DNA of 64,000 nt from UBA1444 sp964521625 (GTDB lineage: Bacteria; Bacillota; Negativicutes; UBA1444): the NCBI GenBank assembly GCA_964521625.1, contig CAZFSM010000016.1, positions 1 through 64,000 of the forward strand, in the 5' to 3' direction. The position numbers were made by a program, and so were the translations under genes. Of this stretch, positions 1-8,610 are shown in pieces (within the stretch, counting starts at the first letter, position 1; each line of letters starts with the position of its first letter). The notes under the pieces were generated by a model. The model was not told the origin of the DNA. It saw only the letters and a list, made by a program, of their open reading frames with translations, and ran no database searches.

Positions 1-290
1 ACGCCGGCAACAGTACGTTCAGTTTCAGCAAAGTATTTCCCTGGTTCATTTTGGGGTTTCTGGCGGCTTCCCTCCTGTGCACGGCAAACCTGGTACCGCT
101 GCAGCTTGGCGTGGCACTGGCCAACTCCGGCAAATTTCTGATCATCATGGCCATGGTTGCCATCGGCCTGAATACGCCAATCAAGCACTTGACCAGCAAC
201 GGGTTCAAACCGGTCCTGCTCGGCTTATCCTGCTGGCTTGCCGTAACCGTTGCCTCGGTTGCCGCCCAGTATTATCTGGCGATCTGGTAA
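1..290 (+). CDS. YeiH/UPF0324-type membrane transporter, C-terminal fragment
   Basis: The 5' end lies outside the window; the reading frame is open from base 3 and stops at 288-290. About 95 residues are visible, with two hydrophobic segments and the conserved-looking stretch MAMVAIGLNT followed by a final membrane helix. This matches the C-terminal end of the YeiH (UPF0324) family of putative sulfate/anion exporters, recognised from memory of the family pattern. The substrate cannot be inferred from this part. The next gene, mntH, follows after 57 bases on the same strand. Confidence 0.7.
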   Translation, partial: AGNSTFSFSKVFPWFILGFLAASLLCTANLVPLQLGVALANSGKFLIIMAMVAIGLNTPIKHLTSNGFKPVLLGLSCWLAVTVASVAAQYYLAIW

Positions 291-347
291 AGCATCTCAG
301 TTTGTGTCACAATTAAGCAGGGGTAAATACCGTAGCAAAGGAACTGG

Positions 348-1586
348 TTGGTTTACACCATGCAAAAAAAATTCAACGCCCGTGAAATTTTAAAATTCAT
401 TGGCCCTGGCATTCTTGTCACGGTCGGATTCATTGATCCCGGCAATTGGGCCTCGAATGTAGCAGCGGGGTCTACCTATGGGTACAAATTGCTCTGGATG
501 GTTTCCCTATCGACGTTGATGCTGATTATTCTGCAGCATAATGCGGCGCATCTTGGCATCGTAACCGGGCTTTGCCTGTCCGAGGCGGCCGAAAAGCATC
601 TTTCACCCCACTTTAGCCGGCCAATCCTGTTTTCTGCAGTGGCTGCAGCAATCGCGACCGCATTGGCTGAATTGCTTGGCGCCGCCATTGCATTGAAAAT
701 GTTGTTTGGCCTGCCGATCAAACTCGGCACTGTAGCGGTCTTGCTATTTGTCCTCTGGATGCTTTACAGCAACGCTTACCGCAAACTGGAAAAATGGATT
801 ATCGGATTTGTTTCACTCATCGGTCTGTCTTTTTTATTCGAATTGAGCCTGGTACAAATCCCCTGGTCGGAAGCGGCGCGCGGTTGGGTGGTCCCCAGCC
901 TGCCGGACGGTTCGCTGCCGGTCGTGATGAGTGTGCTTGGCGCAGTGGTCATGCCACACAATCTGTTTTTGCATTCGGAAGTGATTCAGAGCCGTCAGTG
1001 GAACCTCTCGGATGACAGCATCATCCGCCGTCAACTGCGGTTTGAGTTTTTGGACACTTTATTCTCGATGATTATCGGCTGGGCGATCAACAGTGCAATG
1101 ATCCTGGTCGCTGCCGCAACCTTCTTTCAGGCTGGCTACGTTGTCAGCGAGCTGGAGCAGGCTGCATCGATTCTTGATCCATTACTTGGCAAATCCGCTG
1201 CGATCGTATTCGCCCTGGCGTTACTGTTCTCCGGTCTTTCTTCAAGCGTGACGGCCGGTATGGCCGGCGGCAGCATCTATGCCGGAGCGTTTGGCGAAGA
1301 GTACGATGTCAGTCGGCGGCGAACCCGGCAAGGAGTTTTGCTGACACTGGTTCTGGCAGCAATCATCATATTTTTTGTCAACGATCCCTTCCAGGGTTTG
1401 GTCTTTTCGCAAATGCTACTCAGTATTCAACTGCCGTGGACCATTTTACTGCAAATCCGTCTCACTTCTTCGGAAAAAGTGATGGGCAAATATGCGAACC
1501 AACGTAAAACAGCGATACTGCTTTGGGTCATCGGCGCCATTGTTACCTGCCTGAATATCATGTTGCTAGTGGAACTATTGTCCTGA
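348..1586 (+). CDS. mntH: Nramp-family Mn2+/Fe2+ transporter MntH
   Basis: This is a proton-coupled divalent metal importer of the cytoplasmic membrane, 412 residues, the usual length for bacterial MntH. The two metal-site motifs are present: DPGN at residues 30-33 in TM1 and MPH at 202-204 in TM6. The methionine there is the family feature for Mn/Fe over Ca/Mg. About eleven membrane helices are visible. The TTG at 348 is preferred because the AAGGA at 338-342 sits 5 bases away, whereas the in-frame ATG at 360 is 17 bases away. No MntR-type operator or Mn riboswitch was seen upstream. Confidence 0.9.
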   Translation: MVYTMQKKFNAREILKFIGPGILVTVGFIDPGNWASNVAAGSTYGYKLLWMVSLSTLMLIILQHNAAHLGIVTGLCLSEAAEKHLSPHFSRPILFSAVAAAIATALAELLGAAIALKMLFGLPIKLGTVAVLLFVLWMLYSNAYRKLEKWIIGFVSLIGLSFLFELSLVQIPWSEAARGWVVPSLPDGSLPVVMSVLGAVVMPHNLFLHSEVIQSRQWNLSDDSIIRRQLRFEFLDTLFSMIIGWAINSAMILVAAATFFQAGYVVSELEQAASILDPLLGKSAAIVFALALLFSGLSSSVTAGMAGGSIYAGAFGEEYDVSRRRTRQGVLLTLVLAAIIIFFVNDPFQGLVFSQMLLSIQLPWTILLQIRLTSSEKVMGKYANQRKTAILLWVIGAIVTCLNIMLLVELLS

Positions 1587-1651
1587 TGTTCTAGTTGCAT
1601 AAGAATAACCAAAAGGCTTCAGAACTGTTTGGCCAGAAGGGAGCTTTCGTT

Positions 1652-2296
1652 TTGCATCAGAGTTACATGACCGTCAAATCTTACGGCAGCGCAACCTTGG
1701 AAATCAACAAATCTCTATTTATCAGCCATGTCTCCCGTACTGAAAACGAAGCGCAGGCACTGGACTTTGCTGCGGCGATCCGGCGTAAATACCCCGACGC
1801 CACCCACAACTGTTTTGCCTGTATAGCCGGTCCGCAGGATGATTTTCAAAAAGCCGATGATGACGGCGAACCAACCGGCACGGCCAGCAAACCGATGCTG
1901 GAAGTCATAAGAAAATCGCTGCTCTGTGATACCTCGATTGTCGTCACCCGCTATTTCGGCGGCATAAAACTGGGTGGCGGCGGCCTTATCCGAGCTTACG
2001 GCAAAAGCGCCTCCGAGGGAATCCGTGCGGCCGGTATCGTTCAGCGGCGTTTGCAGTCCCGCATCGGCATTGATATTGCCTATAATTTTCTCGGGCCGAT
2101 GGAAAATCAACTGCGGCACTGCAACTACCCATTGGTTGGCAAGGAGTTTACCGAACTGATCCGCCTGTTTGTCCTGGTCGAAACAGGCTGCGAGCCCCAG
2201 TTGAAAAAATTGGCCAGCGACATCACCGCTGGCACCGCCTGTTTCTCTGAACAGGGATTTGCATACCTGGAAAAAGATATCGAAAAGTCCGGCTAA
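1652..2296 (+). CDS. YigZ/IMPACT family protein
   Basis: This is a 214-residue protein of the UPF0029/IMPACT (YigZ) family, soluble and of uncertain molecular role; relatives are linked to translation regulation. Family blocks are clear: ATHNCFACI, DDDGEPTGTA and the glycine-rich RYFGGIKLGGGGLIRAYG, followed by an EF-G-domain-V-like C-terminal part. An upstream in-frame start exists at 1595, but AAGGGAG at 1637-1643 is 8 bases from the TTG at 1652. That makes 1652 the best start; the ATG at 1667 is an alternative. It converges on the SpoIIE-type gene ending at 2306. Confidence 0.85.
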   Translation: MHQSYMTVKSYGSATLEINKSLFISHVSRTENEAQALDFAAAIRRKYPDATHNCFACIAGPQDDFQKADDDGEPTGTASKPMLEVIRKSLLCDTSIVVTRYFGGIKLGGGGLIRAYGKSASEGIRAAGIVQRRLQSRIGIDIAYNFLGPMENQLRHCNYPLVGKEFTELIRLFVLVETGCEPQLKKLASDITAGTACFSEQGFAYLEKDIEKSG

Positions 2297-2305
2297 CCTG
2301 ATCGA

Positions 2306-4228
2306 TTACTCGCCGACCGGTTCCATTCGCCACGCCAGCAGAACTTCAGTCCCCTCATTGTTATATGTCATCTGATGCGATAAGCTGAGCATCAGCGGTA
2401 TCCCCCGTCCCATCGCCTGATCTTCGCCAAAGGCAAACAACGCTTCCGGTGCAGACCTCAGTCGCCGCAACACCGCATTGCCGGCAAAACCGATGCGGGA
2501 TGTCTGAACGCGCACAATCAACCAGGCGCCAATTTTATTGAAACGGATGCGAGCCCGGTGCTGACGGGGAACCCCGTCCCGGCATTCCATGGCGTTGGCT
2601 AACGCTTCATTAACGGCCACCTCTTGTATCGAATGTTGCCGCCCGGTGATTTCCGCCAAAACTTTGGCCACTTCCCCCTTCAGACGGCGATAATCATCAA
2701 AACCGTTCAACTTCAACATCTTGGGCCAAGTATCGGAGAACAACGCTTGCGGTAACGCTTTAATCTGGATGCAGATCGCAGTGGTATCATGTGTTTTTTC
2801 GGTGTCCGCCGGCAAATCCAATAACATGGCTGAAATCTGTTTGCCGTCACAGCCCTGGCCAAGGGGCCTGTCAGCCAGTAACGATTCCACGCCATCGGTG
2901 GCAAAACACAGATGATCGCCGACTGTCAGCGGTAACGTATGCATTTTGTAAATTTGCGCCTGGTCCATTCCCAGATGCAGCCCAGGAACCTGTATCATCC
3001 CTTTTTTCACTGCCATCCGAAGCCAAAACCGTGTAATCCTGGCGCCAACATAGCGGAGTTCCCGAACTTGCAGATCCAGTTCAAAAGCGATGGCGGCCAC
3101 AAAAGCACTGGTTTCAAAATGCCTGGCGACCTGCCTGTTTAGCCAGGCAACCTGCTCGCAGAGTGATGCGTCAAGCTCCGCCGCTTCGTGTAACAACACA
3201 TTGATCGTCGATGTATACAGGGCTGTAGTCAGGCCATGCCCAGCAACGTCTACCAGGAATCCTCTGAGCAAATTCCCGTCATTTCGCCATTCCAGGTGAT
3301 ATAAATCACCACTGATATCGCCGCAGGGCAGATACGCTGTTTCAATCGCAACATATTCCGAATCCGGCGGATAGGACAGTTGCGCCCGTTGAATTCGCCT
3401 GGCAATCGATGCATCCTGCAGCCGGTCCTGTTCCTGTTGCAGCTGGTCGGCAATGTTTCGATAGATGACAACGATCAAGCTTCGCGACTGATGATTGATA
3501 ATTTTCGCACTACGTTCCATAAACAGAAGCGTCCCGTTTTTATGGCGAAAAATGCGCCGCGTCACTGGCAAGTAGCCATCTGTAAACAATTTCGCATCGT
3601 ATGCAGCCTGAGTAACCGGAATATCGACTAGAATAGCGTCGCGCGACAGCGGTGCATCTTCCGGCAGACTATAGCCAAACCATTCAGTGAACCGCCGGTT
3701 CACTTCGACAATCTGCCAACTAAGCGGGTCAATCAGAATAACCGCCTCAAACGCCTGTTCAATCAGCGCCTTGTACTGCTCACGGCTCTCTCGTAATTCC
3801 AGTTCAGCCTGTTGCAGCTTTGTTTCCGTCGCCACGCTGCGAAACACCCGTTCCAGCGTTGCCGGCAGCAAATCCAGCAAATCCAGTCCCTTGACCAGAT
3901 AATCGGCCGCCCCCAGTTTCATCATTTCTACAGCCAGCCGCTCATCCCCCTGGCCTGTCATCATAACAAAAGGGTTCTTGGCGCCGCGTTGGGACAACTT
4001 CCCGATGACATCCCTGCCGGTCATGTCAGACAATTTTTGATCGAGTACCATCACGCGCCCGGCGTCTGCTAATGCCAGTTCGACCGCCGACGAGCCATCG
4101 GCTGCAACGCAGACCTCAAAACCCGCCTTGCGCAAACGCCTGGCGATTAAATTACGCAGTCCTTCATCATCGTCAACTACAAGTACCCGGCGCTGAACAT
4201 CTGTCCCATCGTGCGCAGTTTCTTCCAT
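2306..4228 (-). CDS. Response regulator with PAS, SpoIIE-type phosphatase and anti-sigma-like ATPase domains
   Basis: 640 residues. Domain order: receiver (about 10-130, DDDEG acidic pocket and the phospho-acceptor in VLDQKLSD), PAS (about 145-265), a PP2C/SpoIIE phosphatase (about 280-490, with GDISGDLY, DVAGHG and ATDGVE metal-site motifs) and a C-terminal RsbW-like HATPase (about 510-635, N-box VNEALANAMECRDG). The likely role is phosphorylation-gated dephosphorylation of an anti-sigma-antagonist, i.e. partner switching, with a built-in kinase-like domain. It is the last gene of an operon with the response regulator 12 bases upstream and the PocR-PAS kinase. No STAS-domain partner is encoded nearby. 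Confidence 0.85.
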   Translation of the reverse strand: MEETAHDGTDVQRRVLVVDDDEGLRNLIARRLRKAGFEVCVAADGSSAVELALADAGRVMVLDQKLSDMTGRDVIGKLSQRGAKNPFVMMTGQGDERLAVEMMKLGAADYLVKGLDLLDLLPATLERVFRSVATETKLQQAELELRESREQYKALIEQAFEAVILIDPLSWQIVEVNRRFTEWFGYSLPEDAPLSRDAILVDIPVTQAAYDAKLFTDGYLPVTRRIFRHKNGTLLFMERSAKIINHQSRSLIVVIYRNIADQLQQEQDRLQDASIARRIQRAQLSYPPDSEYVAIETAYLPCGDISGDLYHLEWRNDGNLLRGFLVDVAGHGLTTALYTSTINVLLHEAAELDASLCEQVAWLNRQVARHFETSAFVAAIAFELDLQVRELRYVGARITRFWLRMAVKKGMIQVPGLHLGMDQAQIYKMHTLPLTVGDHLCFATDGVESLLADRPLGQGCDGKQISAMLLDLPADTEKTHDTTAICIQIKALPQALFSDTWPKMLKLNGFDDYRRLKGEVAKVLAEITGRQHSIQEVAVNEALANAMECRDGVPRQHRARIRFNKIGAWLIVRVQTSRIGFAGNAVLRRLRSAPEALFAFGEDQAMGRGIPLMLSLSHQMTYNNEGTEVLLAWRMEPVGE

Positions 4229-4240
4229 CCTGCCGACTCC

Positions 4241-4687
4241 TTAATGGGTTCCGTTCACCGTCGGAACCTGTACTACCGATAAAAAGAGGCCCAGCTGCCT
4301 GATTGCATTAACAAAGGCTTCATATTCGACCGGTTTCGTGATGTAGTTGCTGCAGCCAATGGTATGACACTTTTCCACTTCCCGCGGGTCGTCGGTGGTC
4401 GTGATCATAATGACCGGGATCTTGCGCAGCTCTTCATCCGCCTTAATCAATTTCAATACTTCCGTACCATCGAGTTTGGGCATCCGGATGTCAAGCAGCA
4501 AAATATAGGCCACGCCGGACTGACGGTGCGGTCCCGTCCCATAGCTGAACAAAAAATCAACGATCGCCTGGCCATCCTTAAAATGAAGAATCTGATTGAC
4601 GATCCCAGCACGCCCAAGGTTCTTGCGAATCAAACCGGCATGTCCTTCATCATCTTCTGCCACCAGGATAATCACATTATCATTCAT
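4241..4687 (-). CDS. Single-domain response regulator (Rcp1-like CheY)
   Basis: This is a 148-residue stand-alone receiver. The acidic pocket VAEDDEGH, the phospho-acceptor region LLLDIRMPKLDG, the Thr switch in MITTTDDP and Lys-Pro in ITKPVEY are all present. The length and the DDEGH motif fit the Rcp1 subgroup that pairs with phytochrome-type kinases. The ATG at 4687 is chosen because GGAGATGG lies just upstream; the frame stays open to 4732. It sits between its probable kinase (41 bases upstream) and the SpoIIE-type regulator, so it may relay or compete for phosphate in that pathway. Confidence 0.9.
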   Translation of the reverse strand: MNDNVIILVAEDDEGHAGLIRKNLGRAGIVNQILHFKDGQAIVDFLFSYGTGPHRQSGVAYILLLDIRMPKLDGTEVLKLIKADEELRKIPVIMITTTDDPREVEKCHTIGCSNYITKPVEYEAFVNAIRQLGLFLSVVQVPTVNGTH

Positions 4688-4728
4688 AAGTCCATCTCCT
4701 CTTCCAGCGTGATTCGCTACTTGCCGCC

Positions 4729-6390
4729 TCATCGCGGCCTCCCGGCCGGTAATGACACGAAGAAGCGACTGCCTTCACCCGGTTTTGACTCAAACCGAAT
4801 GTCGCCGTTCAACCTGCTGAGAATCTGTTTGACGATTGTCAACCCTAGTCCGTCGCCTTCGGTTTCGGCTGGATTTAAGCGATGAAACAGTTCAAAGATG
4901 TTTTCCTGATGCTCAGGTGCTATGCCAATCCCGTTGTCCGCCACACAATATATACTGCGCCCCGCCGCCTTGCTGCCGCTGATTTTGATGATACCGGGCC
5001 GCGCCGGATCACTAAATTTCACTGCGTTGCCTACCAGATTGGAAAAAACCTGCGCCACCTGAACCGCATCTCCCTGACAGCCAGGCAACTTAGCTACTTC
5101 CAGTGCAATACCGGCTTGCCGTAATTGAAATTCAAACGAAAATACAATTTTGTTCACCAACGCGTTCATGTCCAATATTTCAATGGAGAGCGCCGCACGG
5201 CCAAGACGCGACAACCGCAACAGTCCTTTCAGCAGCGAATCCATCTGCGCAGTGCTGTTGCGGATATGGCGAAGTGCGTCCGTCATCTCTGGCAATATCG
5301 CTATCGCCGCCTTAAAATCCGGCGCCGATTTTTCGTCATCACCGAGCGCAGTTCTAAGCTCTTCGACGGCATATTGCAATTCACGACCATAGCCATCGAC
5401 ATTGACAAGCGGCGACCGCAGATCATGTGAGGCGACATAGACAATTTGCTCCAGTTCTTTGTTCTTGTTTTGGATGAGTTGTTCGGCCTGCTTTTGTTCA
5501 GTAATATCTCTAAATTCAACAGTCCGGACCTGTTTTCCTTTATAAGGAATTTCGCGAGCTTCCAATCGCATGATGAATTCTTCACCATTTTTGCGCAAAC
5601 CAAACGCTTCATACGGTTTTTCATAGCCGGTCATAATATTATGAATGACCAATTCACGTGATTTTTCTGCAATCAGCAGCAATCCATTCATCCCGATCAA
5701 CTCATCTACCGAATAGCCGGTAAGATTTGCCAACCCCTGATTACAGTCCAGGATCATTCCCTTGTCGTGGATTGATATGCCGCCGAATGAAGCGTAGTGC
5801 AATGCTTTAAAACGAGTCTCATTCTCTTCGGCGATTTCTTTGGCTGCGATCAGTTGTTGCTGCAACAGTTTTTTACAGGCCGCGTCAGACAGCTGACTGC
5901 TCAACGCGAATAACAGCTGGGCAATTTTTCGAAACCGGTCCTGCGTCATGGACGGGATCTCATTAAATGCTGCGACAGCAGCCTGCTCATCCGCACCGAT
6001 CTGCCGGGCATACTGTCGCATTTTTTCTTCGGTTTGATTTTCATCCCGAACCTGTCCGATCAACCAATTGGCCAGATGCTGCCCATTCACGGCGATTCCG
6101 GCGCCGGCATCCCACAGCCCGCCGCTTTCGCAAAGCTGCACGGTAGGGCCTTCCATGCGAAGCCTGCCAACCTGGGCGTCGGAACGGCAACAATTGGCCA
6201 GGCCGATTTCTGTTTTTCGGATGATATCAATGCAAAGTCGGCAAAAATTACTGGGCCGGGTAAGCGGCGCGCCATCCGGTCGGGTGATGATCGATGCAAC
6301 CCCGGTAGCTGCAGCAAACTCATCTTGCAATTTTTGCAGCTCTTCCAGGCAAAACAATTCTTCAAATACAATCGCCGGACCCCGCTCCAT
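4729..6390 (-). CDS. PocR-domain, PAS-containing sensor histidine kinase
   Basis: 553 residues from the ATG at 6390, preceded by AAGGAG 9 bases upstream. The N-terminal ~170 residues form a PocR sensory domain, a family known from ligand-sensing regulators, with the Cys-rich run FCRLCIDIIRKTEIGLANCC. A PAS domain (about 175-310), a HisKA domain with phospho-His in YVASHDLRSPL, and a HATPase (about 420-550, with NLVGNAVKFSD and GIGIAPEHQENIFELF) follow. There is no membrane segment, so the kinase is cytosolic and senses an internal ligand. It is the first gene of the three-gene signalling operon. Confidence 0.85.
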   Translation of the reverse strand: MERGPAIVFEELFCLEELQKLQDEFAAATGVASIITRPDGAPLTRPSNFCRLCIDIIRKTEIGLANCCRSDAQVGRLRMEGPTVQLCESGGLWDAGAGIAVNGQHLANWLIGQVRDENQTEEKMRQYARQIGADEQAAVAAFNEIPSMTQDRFRKIAQLLFALSSQLSDAACKKLLQQQLIAAKEIAEENETRFKALHYASFGGISIHDKGMILDCNQGLANLTGYSVDELIGMNGLLLIAEKSRELVIHNIMTGYEKPYEAFGLRKNGEEFIMRLEAREIPYKGKQVRTVEFRDITEQKQAEQLIQNKNKELEQIVYVASHDLRSPLVNVDGYGRELQYAVEELRTALGDDEKSAPDFKAAIAILPEMTDALRHIRNSTAQMDSLLKGLLRLSRLGRAALSIEILDMNALVNKIVFSFEFQLRQAGIALEVAKLPGCQGDAVQVAQVFSNLVGNAVKFSDPARPGIIKISGSKAAGRSIYCVADNGIGIAPEHQENIFELFHRLNPAETEGDGLGLTIVKQILSRLNGDIRFESKPGEGSRFFVSLPAGRPR

Positions 6391-6512
6391 CCTCGTAGCT
6401 CCTTCCGCGATAATCGTATTGCAAATATTACACACGCTATCCAAATTTTCCTGCCAGAATTTTCATATTATTGACCGATATACGATAACAGCAAACGCAT
6501 ACTTATGAAAAG

Positions 6513-6546
6513 AAAAAGCCGTCGCGATAATTCGCAACGGCTTTTT
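6513..6546 (-). terminator. Hairpin with T-tract downstream of the nitroreductase gene
   Basis: AAAAAGCCGT pairs with ACGGCTTTTT around a loop containing a further GCG/CGC pairing. T-runs on both sides could make it bidirectional. It lies just after the nitroreductase stop and before the kinase gene start, separating the two transcription units. Confidence 0.8.
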
Positions 6547-6556
6547 ACTGCATTAC

Positions 6557-7159
6557 TTATTTGTATACTTTGACCCGCTGTTCCAGCGGCAGGAACTCTT
6601 TTTCGCCCGGCGCGGCAATCGGCTTGCCAAACGGCATTTGCGCCGACAGTTTCCAGTTGGCCGGAAGATTCCACTCGGCCTTGACTGCCGCATCAATCAC
6701 CGGATTGTAGTGCTGCAGCGAAGCGCCAATTCCTTGCTCGGCCAATGCCGTCCAGACAACATATTGCAGCATGCCGGCTGAATTCAGGGAAAACACCGGG
6801 AAAGCGTCTTTGTACAGAGGAAATTTTTGCTGCAAGGTTTCGACTACACTCTGATCTTCAAAGAACAGAACAGTTCCGTATCCGCTGCGAAAGGCGCCGT
6901 TGACCTTTTCTTCTGTCGCGCCAAAGCCTTCTGCCGGCATGATTTTTTTCAATTCCGCCTTCACGATATCCCACAACCGGTCGTGCTGTTCGCCAAGCAG
7001 AAGAACTATCCTGGCGCTTTGCGAGTTAAAGGCCGACGGCGAATGTTTCACTGCCTCGTTCACAATCTCCTGAATGAGTTCATCGCTAATTACCGGCTCT
7101 TTACTGAGTGCATACCGGGTCCGTCTGGTTTTCACCGCATCAAAAAATTTGCTATTCAT
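6557..7159 (-). CDS. Nitroreductase family protein (Frm2/Hbn1-like)
   Basis: This is a 200-residue flavin-dependent nitroreductase-fold protein. The FMN-binding N-terminal pattern KTRRTRYALS, the HSPSAFNSQSAR block and the C-terminal LPLEQRVKVYK match the short Hbn1/Frm2-type subgroup. The exact substrate is unknown; nitro- or quinone-type electrophiles are likely. The ATG at 7159 is preferred because GGAGGAAA is well spaced upstream. It lies 30 bases after the MarR gene on the same strand, and a terminator follows. The arrangement suggests a MarR-controlled detoxification operon. Confidence 0.87.
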   Translation of the reverse strand: MNSKFFDAVKTRRTRYALSKEPVISDELIQEIVNEAVKHSPSAFNSQSARIVLLLGEQHDRLWDIVKAELKKIMPAEGFGATEEKVNGAFRSGYGTVLFFEDQSVVETLQQKFPLYKDAFPVFSLNSAGMLQYVVWTALAEQGIGASLQHYNPVIDAAVKAEWNLPANWKLSAQMPFGKPIAAPGEKEFLPLEQRVKVYK

Positions 7160-7189
7160 TATCATTTCCTCCAATATTTTTTATTGCCT

Positions 7190-7633
7190 TTATACGCCAT
7201 TCAGCTTTTTCATCAGCTGAATCATCTGCTTTTTATCGGCCAGATTCAATTTGCCCAGCATCTTGTCCAATTCATTAAGATGATGCGGAAAGACAGTAGC
7301 AATCAATTGTTCGCCTTGGGTCGTAAGTTGAATAACGCTGACTCGACCGTCCGTCGGTGCAACCATCCGACGAATCCAGTTTTCTTTCTCCAAATTCTTG
7401 ATAACGACTGTCATATTACCACTGGTCGACAGTGTTTTGGCGATGACATCACCGATTTTCATCGGGCCAAGATGATATAAGACTTCCAACACGCCAAACT
7501 GTGCAAGAGTCAAGTTATACTGCGACAACAGCCGCTGTGTATTTCTGTTGAGTCTGGCATAGGATCGATACAGGCCGATAATCAAGTGCAGATTAAGCTC
7601 ATTCACTGGTCCATAATTTTGTTTTGCTTCCAT
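7190..7633 (-). CDS. MarR family transcriptional regulator
   Basis: This is a 147-residue winged-helix repressor. The recognition helix lies around SGNMTVVIKNLEKENWIRR and the wing at DGRVSVIQLT. It is probably autoregulatory and controls the nitroreductase co-transcribed downstream. The ATG at 7633 has no recognisable ribosome binding site. The predicted -10 (7640-7645) places the transcription start almost at the ATG, so the message may be leaderless. Confidence 0.88.
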   Translation of the reverse strand: MEAKQNYGPVNELNLHLIIGLYRSYARLNRNTQRLLSQYNLTLAQFGVLEVLYHLGPMKIGDVIAKTLSTSGNMTVVIKNLEKENWIRRMVAPTDGRVSVIQLTTQGEQLIATVFPHHLNELDKMLGKLNLADKKQMIQLMKKLNGV

Positions 7634-7639
7634 GGTTAA

Positions 7640-7668
7640 AATTTATCACTAATTAGTAATATTGTCAA
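7640..7668 (-). promoter_or_regulatory. MarR promoter with overlapping palindromic operator
   Basis: On the minus strand TTGACA (7663-7668) and TAAATT (7640-7645) are 17 bases apart. The spacer contains the perfect palindrome ACTAATTAGT (7648-7657), a typical place for MarR autorepression. Confidence 0.7.
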
Positions 7669-7706
7669 GAATTATTCTTGGTTATCATTTCAAACGAAGT
7701 GGGGGA

Positions 7707-7734
7707 AAGAAAAAACCGGGCGATTCGCCCGGTT
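7707..7734 (-). terminator. Rho-independent terminator of the Flp pilin gene
   Basis: AACCGGGCGA/TTCGCCCGGTT forms a GC-rich stem, followed on the minus strand by TTTTTTC. It lies 20 bases beyond the pilin stop codon. Confidence 0.9.
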
Positions 7735-7754
7735 AAACTGTATAGTTTTTTTGC

Positions 7755-7916
7755 TTAGAGTGCGCCAGCCACGGTGTTGAACTGGGCTAAAACCTGTGGT
7801 CCGAGCAGAACCAGACCGGCCATCCCTACAACAGCCACCAGAGCTAGAATTAGACCATATTCAACCATGCCTTGTCCCTTTTTATTTTGGAGAACCGCAT
7901 TAATCATGCTAAACAT
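7755..7916 (-). CDS. Flp/Fap-type pilin (tight-adherence pilus subunit)
   Basis: This is a 53-residue prepilin. It has a short basic leader, then the processing motif KKG|QGMVEY (Gly at -1, Glu at +5, Tyr at +6), then one long hydrophobic helix. This is the standard Flp pilin layout, cleaved by a TadV-type peptidase and assembled by a Tad secretion ATPase. The start at 7916 has AGGAGG upstream; the frame is open to 7988. No tad/cpa assembly genes are in the window, so the machinery must be elsewhere or this copy is an orphan. It has its own terminator and is probably monocistronic. Confidence 0.88.
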   Translation of the reverse strand: MFSMINAVLQNKKGQGMVEYGLILALVAVVGMAGLVLLGPQVLAQFNTVAGAL

Positions 7917-8024
7917 TTTATTATTCCTCCTAAAATTTAATTTTTGTATCAGGTTTTCAGCACCTGCTTTCTGATTAAATTTTAGCAAGTCAAAAGTGAA
8001 ATTCCATCATACCCTGGTCTTATT

Positions 8025-8606
8025 TTATTCTGGGCATTTTGTCCTATTTTTTCCTTTACGGAGCAACGCCGTATTCCCGATCCCGGCATGTCCCTGCTCC
8101 ACAATTTCAAATCCTTCTTCGCAGGCTTTCTGAAGTTCTGCATTAAAATTATCCAGTGAAACATGATGGCCCGGCTCGGCGATGAACAATGTAGCGTCTG
8201 GTTTCAAGACAGCAAATGCCTCTTGGAAAAAAGCCCGATCATCAGGCAGCTCATGCACTACTGCATAGGCAAAAACAAAGTCAACTGCATGCGCCAAATC
8301 TGTCATTCCCATGGAATCGCTCTTGGCAAGACGCGTTTCAATCCGTTCGTGCAAACCTGCGGTTTTCGCCCTTTGTTCCAGCCGTTCAAGCATTTGGGGC
8401 TGGATGTCAATCGCGATCACTCGTCCCGTAGCTTCAACTTTCTTGGCAAGTTCCAACGTAAAGAAACCCATGCCGGGTCCGATTTCTACCACAGTCATGC
8501 CGGCGCGAACATAGGGTTCAATCACTTTTCCCGGATTTTGCAGCAGCTTTCTCAGCGGACTGACCAAAAGATAACCCAGCCACCAGGGACATACCTTGCA
8601 TGCCAT
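8025..8606 (-). CDS. SAM-dependent methyltransferase (class I)
   Basis: 193 residues from the ATG at 8606. Motif I VVEIGPGMGFFTLELA, the acidic AIDIQPQ of motif II and DFVFAYAVVHEL of motif IV define a class I methyltransferase of the UbiE/ArsM-like Methyltransf_11 type. An N-terminal CKVCPWW stretch precedes the fold. The substrate is unknown. The frame stays open upstream to 8732 but that part overlaps the hydrolase gene; GAGGAG upstream of 8606 supports the shorter form. It starts 5 bases after the dienelactone-hydrolase-like stop, so the two are probably co-transcribed. Confidence 0.82.
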   Translation of the reverse strand: MACKVCPWWLGYLLVSPLRKLLQNPGKVIEPYVRAGMTVVEIGPGMGFFTLELAKKVEATGRVIAIDIQPQMLERLEQRAKTAGLHERIETRLAKSDSMGMTDLAHAVDFVFAYAVVHELPDDRAFFQEAFAVLKPDATLFIAEPGHHVSLDNFNAELQKACEEGFEIVEQGHAGIGNTALLRKGKNRTKCPE

Positions 8607-8610
8607 TCTG

